64,000 nt of DNA from Schistocerca nitens (lineage: Eukaryota; Arthropoda; Insecta; Orthoptera; Acrididae). The translations under genes were made by a program, and so were the position numbers. The stretch lies in contig NC_064615.1 in NCBI RefSeq assembly GCF_023898315.1, positions 5,156,501-5,220,500 on the forward strand, written 5' to 3'. Positions within the stretch are counted from its first letter, which is position 1. Each line of letters starts with the position of its first letter. Below, one piece after another: positions 54,000-64,000 of the stretch. The notes below the pieces were generated by a model. The model saw only the letters and a list, made by a program, of their open reading frames with translations, was not told where the DNA came from and searched no databases.

Positions 54000-54965
54000 C
54001 TCTACTGGGGATACTTCCAGTAAGGTATGCGAATGTCTGTGGCAGCCCACTACTCCCCAAAAGCTGAAACCGAAGAAGGAAGTGTTGTTGGACGCTGCAA
54101 GCTGAAACGAAGTCTTACGTTCTAACTCAACCCAAAGGTGTTCCTTGGGCTCAGGTCAGGACTCGGGGCAGGAAAGTCCGTTTCAGGAATGTTATCGTGC
54201 AGAAACCAATGTCTCACAGATGCTGCTTTCCACAGGGCGCACAATCGTACTGATACAATCATCATCTTCGAGCCCTACTATATGCAGTACAGTGCTGTGA
54301 AAAGTGGTCATAGCCTTCAGCATTTTCTGTAGCCTAATAAGAGGACCATACTCAGTCACAGGACCGTCACAACATCCTACACACGGTGGCAGGTAACGTT
54401 CTCCAGACATCTGCCAGTCCCTTTTGTCGGACTGCTACAGGCTACAGAGTGATTCATCACTCCAAATCGCTCGTTTCCAGTCATCCACTGTCCACTGGCG
54501 TCTCTTAGCAGTGACTGTGTGGCTCATGAAGAGCTACTCGACCACTGCCCTCCATTATTTTTAACCCCTTTTGCAGAGTCATTCTATTGGCTGGACTGCA
54601 GGGAGCACTCTGGAACCGACGATTTTGCGCAAATTGCAACAACCTTCCTCCGCAATGCTCGACGGTCCCTGTTCGTCAGCACACGAGGTCTGTCTGGTCT
54701 CGGTTTAGCTACGGTTGTTCCTTCACGTTTCCACTCGACAATCTCATCTATAACAAGCGACTTGGGCAGCATTAAGAGGACGGAAATGCCACTGGTGGAT
54801 TTGTTGCTGAGGTAACATCCAATGGCTAGTCGACGTTCGAAGCCACTGAACTCACCTGACCGATCCATGCTGCTGTTACTGATTTTCTGCTGACAACCGA
54901 ATACCGATCGCCGCCTTTTATACTGGCGGATCCGACTCTTGTCACATCTAGTGGTCAATTCCGCA
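54000..54965 (-). pseudogene. Tc1-like transposase relic (family D)
   Basis: The reverse strand starts near 54868 with MDRSGEFSGFERRLAIGCYL and a helix-turn-helix, followed by RPRVLTNRDRRALRRKV, the usual second DNA-binding part of Tc1 transposases (in frame to 54584). Further on, WKRAIWSDESLCS (complement near 54444-54482) is the first catalytic segment. Beyond that the frame is broken repeatedly and the D/E positions cannot be assigned. No terminal repeats were found, so the element ends are uncertain. Confidence 0.65.
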
Positions 54966-57690
54966 TTACGTAGCGGCTCGCCATATTTTGATCAGCGAAG
55001 CGAGTTTATGGAGGGATAGGGGTAGTCTTTCTTGCCACATTATTTACTCCACCACAAACCGTGCTGGGCTTGCGGAGTAAAAAAAATGACGAATTCAAGA
55101 TGTTTAGTTTCTGACTCATCATGAGCGAAAGTTGGTTTTTGGGCTCTCTTTGCCAAATGCAATCTCTTAATTTGCGTTTTGTTTTATCCCCGCAAAATAT
55201 TTATCATTTCAGATGGATGTAACATCTTGGCGTAGTGATTAAGATTTAGAGCATAAGGCTGTAGCTGAAACAACCGTTGTCTTTGGTCAGACTGTGTCTG
55301 TTGGCAACGAAGCGAAATAAGTCACTTTGAGTAACACGACTCTCATTATCTTGCCCACGCGCTGCACGTTATTCTGGATTCATACGCTAAATAGCGCCGT
55401 GATGTGAATTACATTTAGTATGTGGAAAGCTGCCAACTGAGAAAACGCTCGCCGGCCTTACGACTACGATATCCATTAGAACTGTGGAGTGAAACTGCTG
55501 TGTACAAAGGAAAAAATCCTCAGGACGTCATTTGAGCTGAAGGAAGCTGAACAGCGAAACTGTACATTCGCATCTATTCCATGTTCTCATTAGACCTGGC
55601 ACCTCTGTTTCCTCGAGAGTAGGTTATTTGCTGAGAAGTGTGTCATTCCAGCATTAATGCGATGGTTGCACTGAAGGATGGAGCTAAGGAAATCACGATT
55701 GTCACCGGAACGAGACTGCAAGGGACCCTAGAGTGGTCGGACTAAGTAAACAATAAATAAATATTTTTCACTAAAAATGTATCGAGCTTTTGTATTTGTG
55801 GGTGGTGTAACGTTATTTCTGGCTTCAGGTTGTGGCAAGCTAATTCTGCCTTCTGTGAAAGAACGCCATCTACGTATTTAAATACACACATTATGAGTAC
55901 ACTGAAAACCATGGTAAAGTACATAGTGGAGTTTAATCCGCTAATATCTCCCAATATCTTCCATTGAAACGCGGGGTGACTTTCTGTATGCTTCCTTTTC
56001 CGCCCTGAGTCTGAAACAGATGTAAATCATCACTCGAGTTTCCTTCAGGTGTTATTCAGATTGATGTACGGGAATGCAGTGTGGTATATATGTATCTACG
56101 TTTTCTCTACTAACAACGGAAGTAGCGATTTAATCAGGGAGCTATTAAATGGTGTACTTGGATGAGGTAAAACTGATTTGTATCCATTAAAGTGATTAAT
56201 TCTGGCAGAACTTTGCTTACCATTTTCGTTTTGTATGAGTAAGGTTTCCGATTTGCTCGAACATATATCTTCACCTAGGTCTTTTGCTCCTTGGAAACGC
56301 TACTATACGCGCTGCTGAGAACGCAGTGTTCAGTTCGCATTCAGTGCTCGCAGTAATTAAAGGTGCAAGCAGCCTCTCACGCGTATGGCGCGTGACCAAC
56401 TGAAGTGTGGTAAACTGAACGGATGGAGAGTTGTAGACTGACCCTCTCTGGCTAAAGATGGATATTTCAACAACGCGTAACAAGGCTAATTCATGATCAT
56501 CAACTCGATGACAGCAATATTATAAAGTGTACTGGACATTTTTCTTTGTCCCGAGTTGCTGATGGTGATACAATCACCCATCTGCGTAACCAGCAGGTTT
56601 GTTACACCCCTTCCAATGCGGAGCCTGTAATTCTGCCGCAGTGTCAATTTGTTCCCTCTTGACTTGAGAAGAGAGACGAGACTTCCTTTCATTACTAGAT
56701 ATCACGGGAAGCGCGTCTAAGCACCTACGTATTTTCTCACTTAGCGGGTGTGTGTACAAAGTGAAAGCCACTGTACAGGACGTGATTCTTGAGGTAATGT
56801 GGTCACGTCGCTCAGTTGCGCTATTACCTCCTATGTCACAACCAATTTTATGTAAACAGTCTCCATGGAATATCAGGCGGTTCTTACCTCATTCGAAAAA
56901 AAACTTTTGTTAAGTTAACAATATGTTGTTACGAAGGAACTGTTTGTAAGTAAGTAGATACGTTTAGAGCTATAAGCGTTGTCATTGATATTAGATTTGG
57001 GTTCAGTTGACAGGAATGGCAGAAGTGACCACGGCCAGTTTAAGTACCCATCCTCCGAATTTCCTCGAGTGGTTTAGGAAAATAATGGAAAACAGAAGCA
57101 GTTTCGGCGCAGAGGAACCTAAACCGTCCTCCTCGAGAGCTCAGTCCCGGTGCCTCACTTACGACGTCATTTCATCTGGACGATTGCGACAGAAAACCCC
57201 AAAGTACGAGGGTAGTGAAGTCACGATAATCTAAGCTTACAAGGAGAAAATTACATGCTACTCGTTGTACCTCAGTCTCGTCCTGAAAAATGTAGCATGA
57301 AGGTTCTGGAAATACTGTATTGCCCGTTTGCAGAAACAAGGTTATGGAGGGCTAATTAAAACTATTTGTTATTTGACACTAACCTGACGCCTTGGAACTC
57401 TCAGTAACACACACCTACAGTACGCTGTTGAAAATGTGTCGTAACAAAGCGCCATTTCATAGCAGCTGATTCACAAGCAATGAGTGCCATTTAACAGTTA
57501 ATAATACACTGCTGAACGCTGCCAGCCGTCTGTTTGCTGTCGCTCACTGCAGCGGGCGTCAATGTGCTCTACCGGCCGTGTCGCACCTAGCACGTCAACG
57601 CTTAACGGCGCACGAAAGGCGTCAACTAACAATTAGGTTTAATTACAGTGAGTGGAAGTTAACGAGGCCACATGTAACCGTCCGAGGACA
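54966..57690. other. Unassigned AT-rich sequence
   Basis: The longest stretch with no recognised element. The short frames have no domain. A small GC-richer patch near 57540-57660 contains AACAATTAGGTTTAATTAC (57628-57646), similar in wording to the motifs in the CpG islands. Confidence 0.4.
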
Positions 57691-58394
57691 CCTGGAAATA
57701 GCCTCCAAAGATGGTGAGCCATTGAATTCTTGATTCAAATCCTGGCCACTCTCTTGCTGGGTTTAGAACTTGGCTGATTTAGATGGTGCTCTCGATGACC
57801 TCTTTGGTTTGACAGTCCATCTGGAAGTGCCCAAAGGATACCGCTGCGGCGATCCCCTTCAACATGTGAGAAAGCTACAGATTCTGTTCAGTGAATGCAT
57901 AGCACGAGTGTGAGAGGCCACGAGCCCTGGTTACGCAGAACCACTTACTGCCGAGCCCAGAATCCCTCCCTAAACATGCCGGGAACGAGCCCAAGATTAA
58001 TTCCCTAGGTCCAAAACGAAAACGAGGGCTCTCCAGGTTCTTAACGTGTTAGGAGCCAAGTATAAAACTCGCTGGGTCAGCAAGGAGGCCTATATTCCTA
58101 TCACCCTTTACCGGCAGTTCGCCCAAGACATAAGACATGTGGAGACAACTTTCTCTCCTGCATATGTCCTTTTGCAGTAAGCGACTGGGTGAAAGGAACT
58201 GAATTAAGCGTCCAACTTTTCTGTGATCTCAAATTCTTCAACCATTATTCACGGCTATCCTCCGAGGTGCTAGAAAGCAGTGAAGAATCCGCAATAGGCT
58301 CGCTGAATCGGTACGCATTCGACAGCAAGTGCTGCCTAATATGTTCCAAAACGCCATGTTCCAAATGTTCATTGTCAGAAATTTGTTCCTCTAA
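57691..58394. other. Unassigned sequence
   Basis: Nothing recognised. The frame at 58189-58398 has no domain. Confidence 0.4.
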
Positions 58395-58673
58395 TTAAGA
58401 CCTGTATTCGTTACTAGTAGACTTCTTTTGGGTAGGAATGCCCATTTTGCCAGTGTTCCTGCCTGGATAGCAAAATTCCATTTAACGGATCCTGTAATTC
58501 TTCTTCACTTTCACTGAGGATAGCAATGTCAATAGCGAATCTTAACGTCGATATCCTTTTACCTGGAATTTTAATTCCGCTCTTGAACCTTTCTTTTATT
58601 TCCGTCATTGCTTCTTCAACGTAGATACTGAATAGAAGGGAAGAAAAACTGCATCCCTGTTAACACCCATTTT

Positions 58674-58874
58674 CAAATGGTTCAAATGGCTCTAAGCACT
58701 GTGGGACTCTTCATCTGAGGTCATCAGTCCCCTAGAACTTAGAACTGCTTAAACCTAAAAATCCTAAGGACATCACACACATCCATGCGCGAGGGAGGAT
58801 TCGGACCTGCGACGGCAACAGCAGCGCGGTTGCGGATTGAAGCGCCTAGAACCGCTCGGCCACAGATGCCTGCT
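58674..58874 (-). mobile_element. tRNA-headed SINE (family 1), diverged
   Basis: A reverse-strand copy with more differences than its relatives (head reads GCGGTTGCGGATTG). The TSD is ACACCC(A)TTTT, imperfect, at about 58664-58673 and 58875-58885. Confidence 0.85.
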
Positions 58875-58895
58875 ACACCCTTTTTAATCCGTGCA

Positions 58896-59087
58896 GCCGC
58901 GCGGGATTAGCCGAGCGGTCTGAGGCGCTGCAGTCATGGACTGTGCGGCTGGTCCCGGCGGAGGTTCGAGTCCTCCCTCGGGCATGGGTGTGTGTGTTTG
59001 TCCTTAGGATAATTTAAGTAGTGTGTAAGCTTAGGGACTGATGACTTTAACAGTGAGGTCCCACACGATTTCACAGACATTTGAACA
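58896..59087 (+). mobile_element. SINE family 1b, full length
   Basis: Complete head (GCGGGATTAGCCGAGCGGTC, then GAGGTTCGAGTCCTCCC as B box) and body ('tgtccttaggataattt', 'cttagggactgatgac', 'catttgaaca'). Perfect 12-bp TSD, TTAATCCGTGCA (58884-58895 and 59088-59099). It resembles family 1 in layout but differs along its length. Confidence 0.93.
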
Positions 59088-59475
59088 TTAATCCGTGCAC
59101 ATCATTCTTGGTCTTCCTCTCTTACTGGTCCCTCTTGGTTTTTGTACATATTGTATATTACGTATCTTTTCCTAGAGCTTACTCCTATTTCTCTGAGGAT
59201 GTCCTACATCTTGCATAATTCAACATTGTCGAACTCTTTTATTAGGTCAACAAATTCTGTGAACGTGTCTTGATTTTTCTTCAGTCTTGCTTCCATTATC
59301 AACCGCAACGTCAGAACTGCCTCTCTGGCGCCTTTCTTTACGTTTCCTGAAGCCAGACTGATCGTCGTCTGACACGTCCTCGATTTTCCTTTCCATTCAA
59401 CTGTGTATTCTTCTTCTCACCATCTTGGAAGATTGGACTGTTAAGCTGATTGTGCGAATATTCTCCCACTTGTCG

Positions 59476-59675
59476 CCGGCCGAAGTGGCCGTGCGGTTAA
59501 AGGCGCTGCAGTCTGGAACCGCAAGACCGCTACGGTCGCAGGTTCGAATCCTGCCTCGGGCATGGATGTTTGTGATGTCCTTAGGTTAGTTAGGTTTAAC
59601 TAGTTCTAAGTTATAGGGGACTAATGACCTCAGCAGTTGAGTCCCATAGTGCTCAGAGCCATTTGAACCATTTTT
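59476..59675 (+). mobile_element. tRNA-headed SINE (family 1)
   Basis: Full length, B box GGTTCGAATCC intact. Perfect 12-bp TSD, TCCCACTTGTCG (59464-59475 and 59676-59687). Confidence 0.95.
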
Positions 59676-59720
59676 TCCCACTTGTCGGCACTTGTTATCT
59701 TCGGAATTGTGTGGACGATG

Positions 59721-59940
59721 AAACTTCCTGGCAGATTTAAACTGTGTGCCGGATCGAGACTCGGGGCCTTTGCCTTTCGCGGGCAAGTGCTCTACCAACT
59801 GAGCTACCCAAGCACGACTCACGCCCCGTCCTCACAGTTTTAATTCCGCCAAGTTGGAGTCTCGGTCCAGCACATAGTTTTAATCCGCGAGGAAGTTTCA
59901 TATCAGCGCACACTCCGCTGTAGAGTGAAAATTTTCATTC
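59721..59940 (-). mobile_element. Fold-back element with tRNA-like core and 13-bp TSD
   Basis: A 220-bp element whose ends are inverted copies of each other: 'aaacttcctggcagatttaaactg' on the left and its complement at 59870-59899, with the adjoining GGATCGAGACTC/GAGTCTCGGTCC also inverted. The core carries, on the reverse strand, a tRNA-like segment with TAGCTCAGTTGGTAGAGC (A box). A perfect 13-bp TSD, TGTGTGGACGATG (59708-59720 and 59941-59953), points to retroposition by LINE machinery and not to a DNA transposon. Confidence 0.85.
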
Positions 59941-60197
59941 TGTGTGGACGATGTTTATCCGAAAGTGTGACGGTACATCGCCAGTCTTTTCGCCAGTTCT
60001 CCCAATGATTTTAGAAATTACGATGGAATTTTATCCACCTCTTCTATCTAATTTGATCTCAGGTCTTCCAAAGCTCTTCGAAATTCTAATACTGGATCCC
60101 CTATGTGTTTCCCATCGACTCCTGTGCCTTCGTGTCTCACGCCATCGGACAAGTGTCCCCCTCATAGATGCCTTCAGTGTACACTTTCCACCCATTC

Positions 60198-60216
60198 ACT
60201 CTCTCTCTCTCTCTCT
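60198..60216. repeat. (CT)n microsatellite
   Basis: About nine CT units. Confidence 0.9.
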
Positions 60217-60479
60217 TAATGCTGCCGCCGTTGCTTTTAATTTCACCGAAGTTAGGAGAACATGTGGGAGTGAGGGCTGGTTTGCTTGACAAAGAGAGCG
60301 CGAATATGTTCGCATGCCGAAATTTTTCGGATAGATTTGCAAAGGTGCTAAAGTTGGTGTGGAATGGAGCAGCTGGTACCCCAGTTTTCAGTCAGTCTTT
60401 TAATGAACAGCAGCACATTCGCCCTTTATGTGCTCCGATAGCAGCTTTTTGCTCTGGTCCCTAGATGTCTAGGTACCTC

Positions 60480-60880
60480 CGAGGCCGGACTCTGGACTCG
60501 CGGACGCGTTCACAGCGCCGTCCAGGAAGCCGCGGCAGAGGCCCAGCGAGCCCCGGGATGTGGGAGAGTGGTACGCTGCCCCGGGCCACTCTCGGGAAAC
60601 GCCCGCGGCGACAATTAGCGCGGCGAGAGTGGGGGAGCCCATCGGCCGCCGGCCGGTGCTCGCCTAATTTAGATGGTGCAGTAGAAAGCCGCAGCCGCCG
60701 CCGCGAAGAAAGTGCAGCCGGCCGGCACCGCACGGCACCGCGTGGCTCAGCGGCCCTCCTTCCCTCCCCCGTCTGCAGCGCCCACGGCCGTCGCTGGCCG
60801 CCGCCGCTGCTGAAAGGGCGGGGCCGCTGCTGAAAGCCCGCGCATCCGCCGCCTGCCGCCGTAAATAACACCGCCACGTG
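60480..60880. promoter_or_regulatory. CpG-rich island with AATTA motifs
   Basis: A GC-rich block dense in CCGCGG-type words, carrying ACAATTAGCG (60610-60619) and CTAATTTAG (60663-60671). The frames on both strands (60461-60897) are Arg/Gly/Pro-rich shadows of base composition. It may be regulatory. This is a composition-based call only. Confidence 0.38.
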
Positions 60881-61026
60881 CGAAGCAACGACGACACTTC
60901 AGAACACGCGGTATCGACTTGTGTCAGGCCGTACTCACCCTGCGCTGGCAGTTAAAGGAGACAACGAAGTTTCTCAGCCAATTCCGATTCCACGAGGAAG
61001 TGCCTTGCAGTGCGAGCGTAGACCGT
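60881..61026. other. Unassigned spacer
   Basis: Nothing recognised. Confidence 0.4.
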
Positions 61027-61255
61027 ACACTGATCAGCCAGGACAATATGGCCACCTACCTATCGGGCAGTCTGTCCTCTTTCGGCACAGGTAACAGCGG
61101 CGACGGGTCGTGGCTCTGGTAGGTCGCTGCAGGGTGTCGGCACCACGTCTGCACACGCAGGTAACCTGATTCCCGTTAATTACGGGGAGGGAGGCGATGA
61201 GCTCTGAAGCTCGTTCCATCAGCCCAGTGTTCCATGGGGTTCAGATCTGGCGAGC

Positions 61256-61280
61256 TGGGGAGAGGGGGGGGAGGGGGGTG
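61256..61280 (+). repeat. G-rich tract
   Basis: Runs of GGGG, GGGGGGGG and GGGGGG separated by single A residues. It could form a G-quadruplex and lies inside the Tc1-like relic. Confidence 0.7.
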
Positions 61281-61617
61281 TCGGCTGGGGAGCCAGCACA
61301 TCAAATGGAACTCGCCACTGTATTCTTCGAACCACTCGACCACACACCTGCTCTTATGGCATGGGCCATTATCTTGCTGAAAACTGCCACTGAAACATGA
61401 TGGTTATGAAGGGGCTACGTGGTCACCAACCAGCGTACGCCTTGGCCGTCATGGAGCCTTGTACGAGCTCCACCGGACTCACGGATGCCCACGTGAATCT
61501 TCCCCAGAGCATAATGCAATCGCGCTCACCTTGTCTCCTTCAGGTGTCAAGGAGCTGTTCCCCTGCAAGACGACCGATTCGCGCCCTCCCGTCGGCACGT
61601 TGAATAAGATATAGGGA

Positions 61618-62005
61618 ATGAGATTTTCACTCTGCAGCGGAGTGTGCGCTGATATGAAACTTCCTGGCAGATTAAAACTGTGTGCCGGACCGAGACTCGA
61701 AACTCGGGACCTTTGCCTTTCGCGGGCAAGTGCTCTACCATCTGAGCTACCCAAGCACGACTCACGCCCCGTCCTCACAGCTTTAATTCCGGCAGCACCT
61801 CCTCTCCTACCTTCCAAACTTTACAGAAGCTCTCCTGCGAACCTCGCAGAACTAGCACTCCCGGAAGAAAGGATATTCCGGAGACATGGCTTAGCCACGG
61901 CCTGGGGGATGTTTCAGTTGGTAGAGCACTTGCTCGCGAAAGGCAAAGGTCCCGAGTTCGAGTCTCCGTCCGGTACACAGTTTTAATCTACCAGGAAGTT
62001 TCAAG
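61618..62005. mobile_element. Fold-back element, longer copy
   Basis: Same family as 59721-59940 but longer (about 388 bp). The left arm contains 'gatatgaaacttcctggcag' and the tRNA-like core; the right arm is an inverted copy from about 61918, with TTGGTAGAGCACTTGC and the complement of GAGACTCG/CAGTTTTAAT. The paired arms are about 85 bp each, and each contains a tRNA-like A box and B box, in opposite orientation. An 8-bp imperfect TSD, TATAGGGA/TATAGAGA (61610-61617 and 62007-62014), is likely. The final ~45 bp of the right arm is missing. Confidence 0.8.
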
Positions 62006-62505
62006 CTATAGAGATTCATCAGAGTTAGCAACGCTCTGCCACTGCGCCAACGTCCAGTCCGATGGTCACGTGACAGTTTCAGTCGTAGTTGCGATGTCGT
62101 GGTGTTAACATTCGAACAGAGACGGTTCCTCGGTGCGCTATGTGTTCAGACACATTTGTACTCTGCCCAGCGTCAAAGTCTGATGTCAGTTCCGCCAAAG
62201 TTCGCCCCTGTCCTGTTTTACCAGTCTGCTCGGCCTACGACGTTAGTTTCTCCACGTGTTCGAGACACTCACCCAGCGCTCCTCGAACTCCTGACAACTC
62301 TTGTAGTTTCCGAAATGCTCCTGCCGAGCCTCCGGGCCATCGCGATCTGCCCTCAGTCAAACTCACACAGATCGCGCGCCTTCCCCATTCAACACACGGA
62401 CGGCAGTCTCACGGATACTGCACGCACCACGGGTGTGTCTTATTAGTCACTCCTTGCCGGGCGACGCTGCTGTCGCCTGGACGGGTTTATATCGATGGCA
62501 TACGA

Positions 62506-62890
62506 GAGGTTGACAGAGTTACATTCCTGGCATAACAATCGATAATAAATTCAGTTGGGAAAGAGAAACCACAGAATTGCTGAAGCACTTAAACAAGTCT
62601 ATATTTGCGGTAAGAAATATGTCAGATGTAGGAGATGTAAATATAAAAAAAAACTTGATACTTTTCTTACTTTCATTCTTTTATGTCGTATGGAAACATA
62701 TTTTGGGGTAAATCGTCAAACTGAGCAAAAGTTTTTAGAGTGCCAAAGGGTGTAATGAGACTCATTTGTCGTGTAAATTCAAGAACATCGTGTAGGAAGC
62801 TGTTCAAGGAACTGTGTGTCCTAACCACTGCTTCTCAGAATATTTATTCCTTAATGAAGACTTGGCTCACTCCGGTGTTCATGTCTGCAC
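62506..62890 (+). mobile_element. Jockey-superfamily LINE fragment
   Basis: Forward-strand sense from VTFLGITIDNKFSWE onwards (about 62515-62560), followed by LNKSIFAVRN-like sequence and a region matching the 21740 copy ('aagtttttagagtgccaaagggt', 'ctcagaatatttattcctta'). Frameshifts are present. It probably truncated the right end of the Tc1-like element. Confidence 0.65.
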
Positions 62891-63116
62891 ACATTAACCG
62901 CAGGATATGAAGACAACATTACAAAATTTTGGCACAGCAGCAACAAAGTGCAGACCACCGTAGAGAAGTGGCGTAAGGCACAGGTGGCTGCCTTTTATGA
63001 CGACGGCATTGGGAAGTTCGAACAACGCTACGGCAAGTGTCTCAGTCGGAGCAGCGACTATGTAGAGAAGTAGGTTGGAAGTTGTAGCTAACTGTTGCAA
63101 ATAAAACATTTCTGAT
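62891..63116. other. Unassigned spacer
   Basis: Nothing recognised. Confidence 0.4.
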
Positions 63117-63130
63117 CATTGTGGTTCCCG

Positions 63131-63270
63131 GTGCGACTGCTACGGTCGCAGGTTCGAATCCTGCTTCGGGCATGGATGTGTGTGATGTCCTCAGGTTAGT
63201 TAGGTTTAAGTAGTTCTAAGTTCTAGGGGACTGATGACCACAGCAGTTGTGTCCCATAGTGCTCAGAGCC
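63131..63270 (+). mobile_element. SINE family 1, 5' truncated, with TSD
   Basis: Starts inside the head at GTGCGACTGCTACGG, so the A box is gone while the B box is present, and runs to the family tail (GCTCAGAGCC). A perfect 13-bp TSD, ATTGTGGTTCCCG (63118-63130 and 63271-63283), shows that it was inserted already truncated. Confidence 0.93.
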
Positions 63271-63283
63271 ATTGTGGTTCCCG

Positions 63284-64000
63284 TTTCGCGACATTGGACC
63301 TTAATAGTCGAACAGCCCTCATACATCTGTTAACTAAGTTTTTCGTACTGTATCAAGTGTCGGCTGCACATTCGCAGTTGTTTCGAAAACTGATCAACTG
63401 CCGTTCTACTTTTACTAGAACATCTTTGCATCTATTATCGTACATTTTCATCGGCGACAGATTTCGGTGTTAATTGTATTTCCTACAAGAGCACGAGAAG
63501 TCCTGTTAGACGTTCTATTGGTCCACTTTTCTATGGTGAAAATAGGGATGACAACATCCACTGTTGAAAGTAAGTACACTTAAACAAAAATACATCGTAA
63601 ACATATAATTCACAAAGTGTAGTAGGTAAACAAGATTGTTGTTTTACCCATGTCGGGCACAGCATTCAAATTGTTATCGATGTTGTAGCTACGCACTGAC
63701 TAAGGCTGAAACATATTGCTCTAACTGAAGCTGGGTGAAACCCCGAAACGCATGTTAACTTAAATAAAAATACAGAAGAAAGTCACCGGTTGCTGTATTT
63801 ATTAAAATGACTTGTGATGTATTTCGAACTTACTACGTTGCCTAATTGCGGTAGTCTCACGTAGTGACTTGTATGTCATGGAATTCACATCAAGGACAAC
63901 TGTCGGTCTAATTTATAATTACATCGTACGGCATGACTTGGGAAATTAGGACCAGGCGCCTGGCGCTCCCTTCGAGTCGTTAGGAAAGCTGCTATGGAGG
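63284..64000. other. Unassigned sequence with hammerhead-like motif
   Basis: No family recognised. A CTGAAGC, GGG/CCC hairpin, GAAAC arrangement lies at 63725-63749, the wording seen at the 3' ends of Penelope-like elements; it may mark a degraded element end. Confidence 0.4.

Larger units (their letters stand above)
58395..60300 (-). mobile_element. RTE-type LINE, old copy with four insertions
   Basis: Reverse-strand RT sense appears in pieces: TEIKERFKSGIKIPGKRIS, TLRFAIDIAILSESEEELQ (catalytic box FAID, not FADD), and, further 5', scattered pieces between 59100 and 60050. It is split by SINE 1 (58674-58874), SINE 1b (58896-59087), SINE 1 (59476-59675) and the fold-back element (59721-59940). 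The FADD mutation makes it inactive. The 5' limit is uncertain. Confidence 0.75.
61028..62505 (-). mobile_element. Tc1-like element (family E), decayed, split by fold-back element
   Basis: The left end CACTGATCAGCCAGGAC follows TA (61026-61027). The right end is damaged and merges with LINE sequence at about 62506. Transposase sense is on the reverse strand, but so broken that only short stretches can be recognised, in the regions around 61170-61520 (end of the gene) and 62090-62460 (start). A fold-back element interrupts it at 61618-62005. Family assignment rests on the characteristic end and the overall order of blocks. Confidence 0.7.

Noticed and set aside
57840-58180. A capsid- or LINE ORF1-like coding trace
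   Set aside because: A short open stretch reads plausibly, but no zinc knuckle or other signature was found.
59586-59822. A 78-codon reverse-strand frame (AWVAQLVEHLPAKGKG) as a conserved small protein
   Set aside because: The same frame appears in the 61618 copy and is a translation of the tRNA-like core of the fold-back element.

Overview
The window looks like non-coding DNA from a large, repeat-swollen orthopteran insect genome, most likely a locust or grasshopper (Acrididae, Schistocerca-like). That assignment is inferred: the dominant tRNA-headed SINE, the RTE and CR1/Jockey non-LTR families and the Tc1-like families all look like the repeat set I associate with Schistocerca. No host protein-coding exon, tRNA gene or rRNA gene could be supported. 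Recognisable content is almost entirely transposable elements, many nested and many flanked by clear target-site duplications (TSDs).

Layout. 1-2.1 kb: an inverted pair of tRNA-like SINEs, one holding a deleted Tc1-like MITE. 3.35-3.69 kb: a CpG-rich island. 4.1-5 kb: a CR1-like LINE tail split by a SINE. 6.7-8.8 kb: a tRNA-headed SINE, then a Jockey-superfamily LINE carrying a 5S rRNA-headed SINE and a tRNA-headed SINE. 11.6-12.8 kb: CR1 LINE and SINE. 13.4-15.3 kb: a mariner scrap and a Tc1-like element whose transposase has two nonsense codons. 15.9-17.7 kb: an I-type LINE with a complete-looking RNase H domain. 18.7-25.8 kb: further CR1, RTE and Jockey copies and a Tc1-like element split by CR1. 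25.9-31.5 kb: SINEs and two Tc1-like elements. 32.5-33.6 kb: an RTE fragment with an uninterrupted reverse transcriptase frame. 34.6-35.4 kb: the 3' part of a Penelope-like element with a GIY-YIG domain. 36.9-38.9 kb: a Tc1-like element containing a solo LTR and a SINE nested inside another SINE. 39.2-41.3 kb: a LINE split by a mariner with an intact transposase. 42.2-43.4 kb: an unclassified duplicated repeat. 43.5-48.6 kb: LINE relics. 51.1-52.2 kb: RTE inside a SINE. 54-55 kb: Tc1 relic. 58.4-60.3 kb: an RTE relic hit by three SINEs and one fold-back element. 61-62.9 kb: a Tc1 relic with a second fold-back element. 63.1 kb: a truncated SINE.

How the parts relate. The LINEs are the probable source of the machinery that moved the SINEs and the fold-back elements, because those carry 8-14 bp TSDs; which LINE drives which SINE cannot be told here. 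Tc1/mariner elements carry TA duplications. The only gene that looks capable of making a full working protein is the mariner transposase at 40034-41098. Five GC-rich islands stand out from the AT-rich background; four carry isolated AATTA/TAATT motifs, and they are the best candidates for host regulatory sequence.

Limits: family names rest on motif reading and memory, not on a search. Most element ends without a stated TSD are good to about 10-50 bp.
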